This document shows, piece after piece, positions 58,171 through 64,000 of a stretch of DNA of 64,000 bases. Source of the DNA: Gnetum montanum (lineage: Eukaryota; Streptophyta; Gnetopsida; Gnetales; Gnetaceae); contig MNCI01001040.1 in assembly GCA_015680685.1 (NCBI GenBank), positions 392,090-456,089 of the forward strand, written 5' to 3'. Under the pieces are notes generated by a model that made no database searches, had not been told where the DNA came from, and saw only the letters and a list, made by a program, of their open reading frames with translations. A program made the translations under genes and the position numbers. Numbering within the stretch: position 1 is the stretch's first letter; every line of letters starts with the position of its first letter.

Positions 58171-61100
58171 ACATTATCACCGCATGATCCAAACTTAGTG
58201 CACCAATCCATCACATTACAAGCATAGTAAGTACAAAATAAAACATAAAAATGAAAGTTTGCAGGTTACACATTAGATATATAGTGAACACATGCATTAG
58301 ACATCACATAAATAATAGTACATAGTATGAGCCACATGGGCAGTAGCAAGAATACTACAAAAATGCAAAAAATACTAGTAGTAGAGCTACATTAGGACAT
58401 GCTTAACTAGTGGTACTAGGTGGTGGTGGAGGTCCCTCTTCCCCAGTCACACCATTGGGACCTGCAGCATCTCCTAGTGCTTGTTGCCACAACCACAACA
58501 AAACAAGCAATCAACAAGCAAAACTTGTGCACAAGCTAACATAAAACACATGAAAAAAAGCAAATGAAAACTAACCTAAGAGGTTCTTGCATCAACATCA
58601 TCTAGAGGAAAATTTTCAAGGCCATCCTCCAAACATCGGAGGATCTTAGCCTCTAAAAGTTGCATCCAATCCTACTAGCCAAAGTCAATCCCTATAAGGG
58701 TTTTACCTTTGTCCATGATACTCCATGTGGATGGCTTCATGGAAAAGGTTGTAGAAGAAGCGTCTCCTGAGGGGGTGATGATCTACCTCTCAAGCAAGCC
58801 ACTCACCACTGTATGTCAAGCAAACAACTCATCAAGGAATATCTCAAGGTGACAACATTCAACAAACTCCTCCTTGTACCATCAAAGGTATGCATTGTGC
58901 TCATGCTTGTATTGGTGCTTGTGATTCTTCTGAGTCTATTCCCACTTATACACCTTAGTGCTATAATTTTTCTAGTCTTAGTTTTTCTCAACAAGAAAAT
59001 CAATCTGCAACTACTGCTCAAGTATCTCTCATGTGGTTTCATTTTTGCCTCTAAGAGCTGACCAATAACAAGCGTAGTCTATCTTAGAGGTCCTCCAGGT
59101 GCTATCCCCCTATGACCTAGCAAGTAGAAAGTCATATCAGGATTGAAGTTCCCTGATCTTCTTATCTTGGTTGGTCACTCTCTCTTGGATCTTGTGCAAG
59201 CATTTCCACATGTGCTCATTCAAGTGCCTGTAGACCCATAATGCTTTCACACAAGAAAGTGTACACTTGCTTGCTATCTCATACATGCAACGAGACACCT
59301 GATCTACCTTAGGAGGAAGTTCAGGAAGGGCATCCACATTCGCCACCTTGCTCAGATCCCATCAAAGCTTGAAACCTATTAGCATGTAACAAACAAATCA
59401 ACTCTAGCCATGAACTAAGATTTTGATTGGTAAAACAACACATAAGTAAAGCAACATAGCAAACATACTAAGCTCAAGATCTATTTGCTATAGGTAGTCC
59501 ACCATGTCCTCCACAATACCCTCCATGAAGGTGAATTTATCAAGCATGTCTACCCATAGCTCCATGTGGTAGGTAGACATTGGACTACTAGTAGGCACAT
59601 CTAAGGCTATAACACAATGATGGAATTAGCATGTAACTTGGATAGCTAAAGGTGTTAGAGCAAAATGGTAATAATAGATGGAAATCTAAATTACCTACCT
59701 AGCAAGCCCTCAGGCATGAGTGCAAGAGGGTCATCCAACTATACATCATCAAATAGACAATCAAAATCACCCCCATTGAGATGGAGTAGCCCCTCCTCCT
59801 CCAATTATTAGAGGATCTCTGTGGTGCTAGGTTACTCATCTCCATGGGCTTCCCCCTCCTTAGCTTAGGGAGGTACTTCTTTTGTTACTACCTCTGCTAC
59901 TGCTTCGGCAGCCCTCTCTCCAATCTTTGCAATCAACACATAGCACATTAATACTAGCATAGTAGTATAACATAACACAACAACATAAACATATAAACAT
60001 ATAAAATATAATAAATGCATCTAGCAAGTTATGCATACTAACCTACAACCTCTACATGCAAGCTTTGAAACTTGATTAGGATTTTCTTGTTGCTTGGCCT
60101 CCTAGCCTCAAGAGTAGCCTTCTCTGTAGCACATGGCCTCTTAATCTTTTCCTTGGATGGTCTTGCCATCTCTGCAATGTAGCAGTCTACCTTAGCCACA
60201 TCTTCAGTGCTAAGTAAGGGTGCCTCACCTGCACTATCACGTAAATAGTGTGACTACCCCACAAGACCTTTGGTCATTACTGATAATAACTCATCGATCT
60301 CCTCTAGGGGGTCTTATCCTCATGTGGTCATGAATAGGTTCTTGATCCTTGGCTTTGAGAGCTACTCATAGTCTTGCACCACCCAATTTCCACCATCATG
60401 TATGACCAACAACTCTACAAACCTTTTTAGGCACCTTGTGAAGAATGCAAGGTTAACATGGGATCTCGCATGGATGTTCAACCACAATTGGGAAGTCTCT
60501 ACATGTAATTTGGTCACAATGTAGGCAACCTAATTAAACCTAGTGCCCTCCATTAGTACCTCTTTCATCACCCATGCCTACTTCACCCTAAGGATCTTTC
60601 CTTGGAAGAGTAGCTCTAGAAAGGTGCGGGCACAGAAAAGAGGGTAGAGCTCTCTCATCTTAGGCACAAGCACATCCTTGATTGGTATGCCCTTATAAGG
60701 TTGAGTGGCATCCAACTAGTCCTCAATCTTTCCTCTATGGTCCACCTCCCTACTAGCCTTGTCAACAATCAAAGGGCCATTAGTGGGAAGTCTAAAGAGG
60801 TCAGTGAAGAAGGCCTCATTGAGGTCAAGCACTACCCTCATGCCATGCACACTAGTGACAAACTAGTAGACGTAATTGCTAAATGAGTCAATGATGATGA
60901 CCATTTTAGCCAGCAAAATACTTGGGCTATGGGCCAAAAATAGGTCCATCAACCCTGCATGTGTGAGCCTAGTGGTCAATGCATCCAAGGCCTTATGGCA
61001 CAACCAATGCTACACATCTTCTACATCACCATATTTCATGATAAGGGTGGCCTCTGTATGGCTTGTGGTGATCATTTTCATCTCTCTTAAAGCAAATGTG

Positions 61101-62003
61101 ACTGCAACAAAATGTAAAGCAATGTTAAAATTGTGCAAAAGGAAAATTAACAAGCAAAATGTGAGCAATTCCAAGAGCTAAAATGGTAAACACATATGTG
61201 GCACAAATGAAGTATGAGACAGAGGTGGTGGTGTAGACATCTCATCAATGTTAATCATACTAGTAATCTACTCCTCATCCAACCAGTCATGGGCCTTACA
61301 CCACTCATATGCCCTTAGGTAGCAAGTGCGGTAAGGCTCCAAATCAGACCCCACCTACTCAAGTATAGCTTCCTAAACATTTGTGCTAGAAGAGAACACT
61401 TCTAGGGTGGTGTGAGGTAAAGCTAAAGCATCCATCTCATCGTGTAGGCCTTTCTCATTAACTTTGAATATATCATTAAGTATGAGCCATTAGCAAAATA
61501 GCATGAGTAAGTAGCAAGACATAAACTATGAAAATTTTAAGAGCACTGACCCTCCAACATAGTAAACAATTCTAGGTGGATTCTAGAACAAGGTGTGCAT
61601 GCGCATAGCAACAAAAAGGATGTCACTCTTGTTGTAGCAACTAAACCTCATGATGTGCCAAATCCTAGATAGGTACCAAGTGCCCCTAGGTCCCCCATCT
61701 AAACCACCTACTCCATCACCACCAATAATGGGCTCATTGGACATGAACCTCAAAATGTCCTGATTAGCCCTGAGTAGCAATGTTTTGGTGATGGCACTAG
61801 CAGCCTCCATCGCTAAGTGTGACCACATGATCATACTAAAGTGCTACAATAGGAATTATAGGAACTCATGAGCCCCTAGTTGAAATCACACCACCTATTA
61901 ACCCAGCCACATATCTGGTGTAGGCATGTTGGGAACAAGCTCACTCATGAAGCATAAGATGCCAACAAGCTCCACGACAACTAAGATAGGCTTCAATAGC
62001 ACT

Positions 62004-63654
62004 CTACAATAGCCAAGCAATGAACAAAGTGTTAGTATACATCCATAGATGCAATTTTGACATAAAAACACTAAATTAAGTCTAGCAAAATAGTTTAGTT
62101 TTTACAATGCTTGCTAGAGCTCCACGGGTATAGGATGTCAACCAATATATTTGATGCATCTCGTACTCACTAGGATACAACATGTTTTGCATAGGATTAG
62201 CATTCCATTTTACATGTTTTCACACATTTAGAATCGTTATAGTTTTTAGTTTTTGATAGTTTAGCATCATTATAATTTGCAAGTTTCACATCGTTATAGG
62301 TTAGCATTGTTGCATTGTGAAAGTTTAGCATTAAGTACAATTTACAAAAATTTCTACAAAATTTTTCTAACTCTGGATAGCGTAGTCTAGAAGGTTGTAA
62401 TTTCTTTTCTAACTCAAAACTACCTCAATGGAGAGTGTAGTCTAGAAATAGAGGCAATTTTTTCAAACTCTAGTGCACCCTGACTACACTCTAGAAAGTG
62501 GAGAGCATAGTCCTAGATAGCTAAAAAAATTTCTAACTCCAAATTACATTCTACACAAGGCATAGTCCTAAAAAAAAACCAACTATTGGGTAGATGTCAT
62601 TTTGATGAACACTTTGTGTCAATTGCACCTTCAACATAAGGATCGTAGTCCTGGCTGTGGCCTATAAGGGGCAAGGTCTCGACCATTGCCCCAATGCTCT
62701 CTCCATGCACTACGCCTTGTTGTAGCACTATACACCATCCACTGCCCTTTTCACCTCACCCTTCCCTATGCACCCTACATCCCCCACTATCATGGGAAGA
62801 ATCACATGTCAACTGCCCACCACAACCACAATCCCTACAGCTGCAACCACAATCATAGCCCTTGTGTCACATCTTTCATCTGCCCCTAAATTTTTAGATG
62901 TTTTTTTTTTAAAAAAATGTAGGAACATGTGCCTTTGGCACCAAGCCTTCCCCCTTGCAATCCCTGTGGCCATGTGGCTGCACCATGGGGTGCAAACACC
63001 CCCACAACCCTAACCATTCCATGGGGTGTAAACATTCCACAGCCTCTTATGATCCCCCAATATGCCTAACCCTTGCTTGCATTCTTCTTCTTTTTTTTTT
63101 GCAAAAAATAAAAAAAATCACAAGGCAAGCCCCTACCNTTTTTTTTTTTGCAAAAAACAAAAAAAATCACAAGGCAAGCCCCTACCTTGCCCCTACCCTA
63201 TGACGAGCTACTCTTAGCCACCATCAAATCCCTCTTCCTTGCCCTATGGGAAAAAAATCAAAAATGAAAAAATTTTAACCCCCACAATACACCCCTACTC
63301 TATGGACAGCAACCCTCAATTGTTACCAAAGCCCCGATCCCTGCTCTACCCTTATCCACCACAAAAACAAAATAGAGAATTCTCCTTTCAAATAAAAAAT
63401 CACAAAATTCCTACATGTAACCCTTCTAGGAGCTTAAAAAATAAAATAAAAAATAGTTTCAGCCAAAACCACCATGCCCTCACATCTGCCTACCCATGGC
63501 CAAGCAAAACCCTTCCCAACCGTAGTGGCCAAAATGACCCATGGCAATGGTAGCCCCTACCATGGCAAGGCATCAACATTCCCTCTCCCAAACCCTCATC
63601 ACAAAATAAAAAAAATAAGAAAAAATGACAAAGGGAATAGTGTAGTTGGGGTAC
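62004..63654 (-). other. Intron 1 of antisense gene (element C)
   Basis: No coding sequence supported. It holds GTTTAGCAT/CGTTATAG repeats (62200-62330), stem-loop-like GGAGAGTGTAGTC modules (62370-62520) also typical of the LTR U3, a CCAT/CACA-rich block and a duplicated contig end. It aligns in character with 1-1449. Confidence 0.5.
63092..63186. other. Duplicated sequence around a single N (assembly artefact)
   Basis: A T-run followed by GCAAAAAA-AAAAAAAATCAC and AAGGCAAGCCCCTACC occurs immediately before and after the N at 63138. This looks like overlapping contig ends that were joined without merging. Confidence 0.8.
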
Positions 63655-63888
63655 TTGGCAGACACTGGTGCCCTCCTCTCTTCCATGTGTACCTAAGATA
63701 GGTGGCCCAATTCCGACTCCCCCTCATCCACTTTCAGTAGTCCAAGGTGTACACATTCACTTTAGCACATCATTCTAGCCACAACTATGCTCTCTTCACT
63801 GGCAGCACATAACACCAACATCAAGTCTATGCTCTAGATTTCACATTTTTCAAGTTTGAAAATGACAACTTACCAATAGTAAAACATG

Positions 63889-63896
63889 CTTTTATA
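63889..63896 (-). promoter_or_regulatory. TATA box of antisense gene (element C)
   Basis: Reverse strand GGTATAAAAGC, about 120 bases before the exon 1 ATG. The downstream TTACTATTGGTAAGTTGTCATTTTC matches element B (TTACCCATGGTAAACCTATC then ATTTTC). The promoter region is therefore conserved with the gene. Confidence 0.6.
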
Positions 63897-63984
63897 CCTC
63901 CCCTGGAATCATTTAATGACCCATCTACCCAAGACTATGCTCCACACTTAGCCAAAATTTTCAACTTTTGGTAGAAGAGTAGGT

Positions 63985-64000
63985 GGGGGGGGGGGGGGGG
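63985..64000. other. G homopolymer at window end
   Basis: At least 16 G reach the window edge. Given the C runs beside N elsewhere, this probably marks another gap edge. Confidence 0.7.

Larger units (their letters stand above)
58403..63896 (-). pseudogene. Antisense multi-exon accessory gene of element C
   Basis: Runs against gag-protease, from a TATA box near 63889 to a TAA at about 58403. Exon 1 is 63773-63655. Exon 2 is 62003-61551 (WSHLAMEAASAITKTLLLRA, GGLDGGPRGTWYLSRIWHIM). Exon 3 is near 61440-61210 (LHDEMDALALPHTTLEVFSS). Exon 4 is near 61090-60050 (LMDLFLAHSPSILLAKMVII, RLPTNGPL, VMKEVLMEGT, NWVVQDYE). An acidic exon 5 lies at about 59935-59700, ending MPEGLLG. Exon 6 is near 59590-59490 (FTFMEGIVEDMVDYL). 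Exon 7 begins near 59365 (ALPELPPKVDQV, coiled coil to 59137, GIDFG further on). The last exon ends in AAGPNGVTGEEG and prolines. Each aligns with element B in order, with shared borders. Many TAG stops; function unknown. Confidence 0.72.
51599..64000 (+). mobile_element. Tat-lineage element C, 5' part
   Basis: 5' LTR (51599-53386), primer site, leader, gag and protease in the forward direction, a repeat tract, then the antisense gene on the reverse strand with its promoter near the window end. RT to 3' LTR lie beyond the window. The order is the same as in element B. It interrupts a Ty1/copia gag; the preceding five bases AATTC would be the left target duplication, which cannot be tested here. 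Confidence 0.85.

Overview
The window is plant nuclear DNA made almost entirely of old, nested LTR retrotransposons. The evidence is Ty3/gypsy elements with a second RNase H (Tat lineage), an Athila-like element whose primer site matches plant tRNA-Asp, a Ty1/copia gag, intron-bearing antisense genes with GT-AG borders, and heavy C-to-T decay in which CAG codons have become TAG. No intact host gene, rRNA, CRISPR array or bacterial-style operon was seen. Gene-poor nesting with 1-2 kb LTRs suggests a large genome such as a gymnosperm or fern, but the species cannot be named from this sequence. Every coding region is broken by stops and frameshifts.

Layout. 1-9711: 3' part of a forward Tat element (A), with pol, tandem repeats and 3' LTR. 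9712-10090 and 46195-46960: two halves of a DUF7869-like coding region, split by a reverse Athila-like element (10096-46189) that is flanked by the perfect duplication ATTAC. Inside that element lie its own gag, protease, RT, integrase and an extra coiled-coil ORF. Later arrivals cut the extra ORF: a complete reverse Tat element B (12824-32606) and a forward solo LTR (33566-37055), which itself carries a nested solo LTR (34174-35958, duplication ATCTT). 46960-50500: AT-rich sequence with tRNA-derived SINE-like copies. 50500-51598: start of a Ty1/copia element, cut by a third Tat element C (51599 to the right edge), which shows its 5' LTR, gag, protease and an antisense gene.

The main discovery candidate is the architecture of the Tat family. 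Gag-protease and RT-RNaseH-integrase are not adjacent. Between them sits an antisense gene with its own TATA box and about eight exons joined by GT-AG introns, encoding roughly 1,000 residues. Aligned exons and borders occur in elements B and C, and exon 1 is also present in A. Antisense orientation would protect the introns from removal in the sense genomic RNA. Tracts of a shared short tandem repeat lie after protease, before RT and after integrase. The U3 part of the LTRs carries arrays of stem-loop modules. The Athila-like element likewise has an accessory ORF with a possible internal promoter.

Some apparent features are assembly artefacts: long C or G runs ending in N (798-867, 23866-23919, 63985-64000) and a duplicated contig end around an N at 63138.
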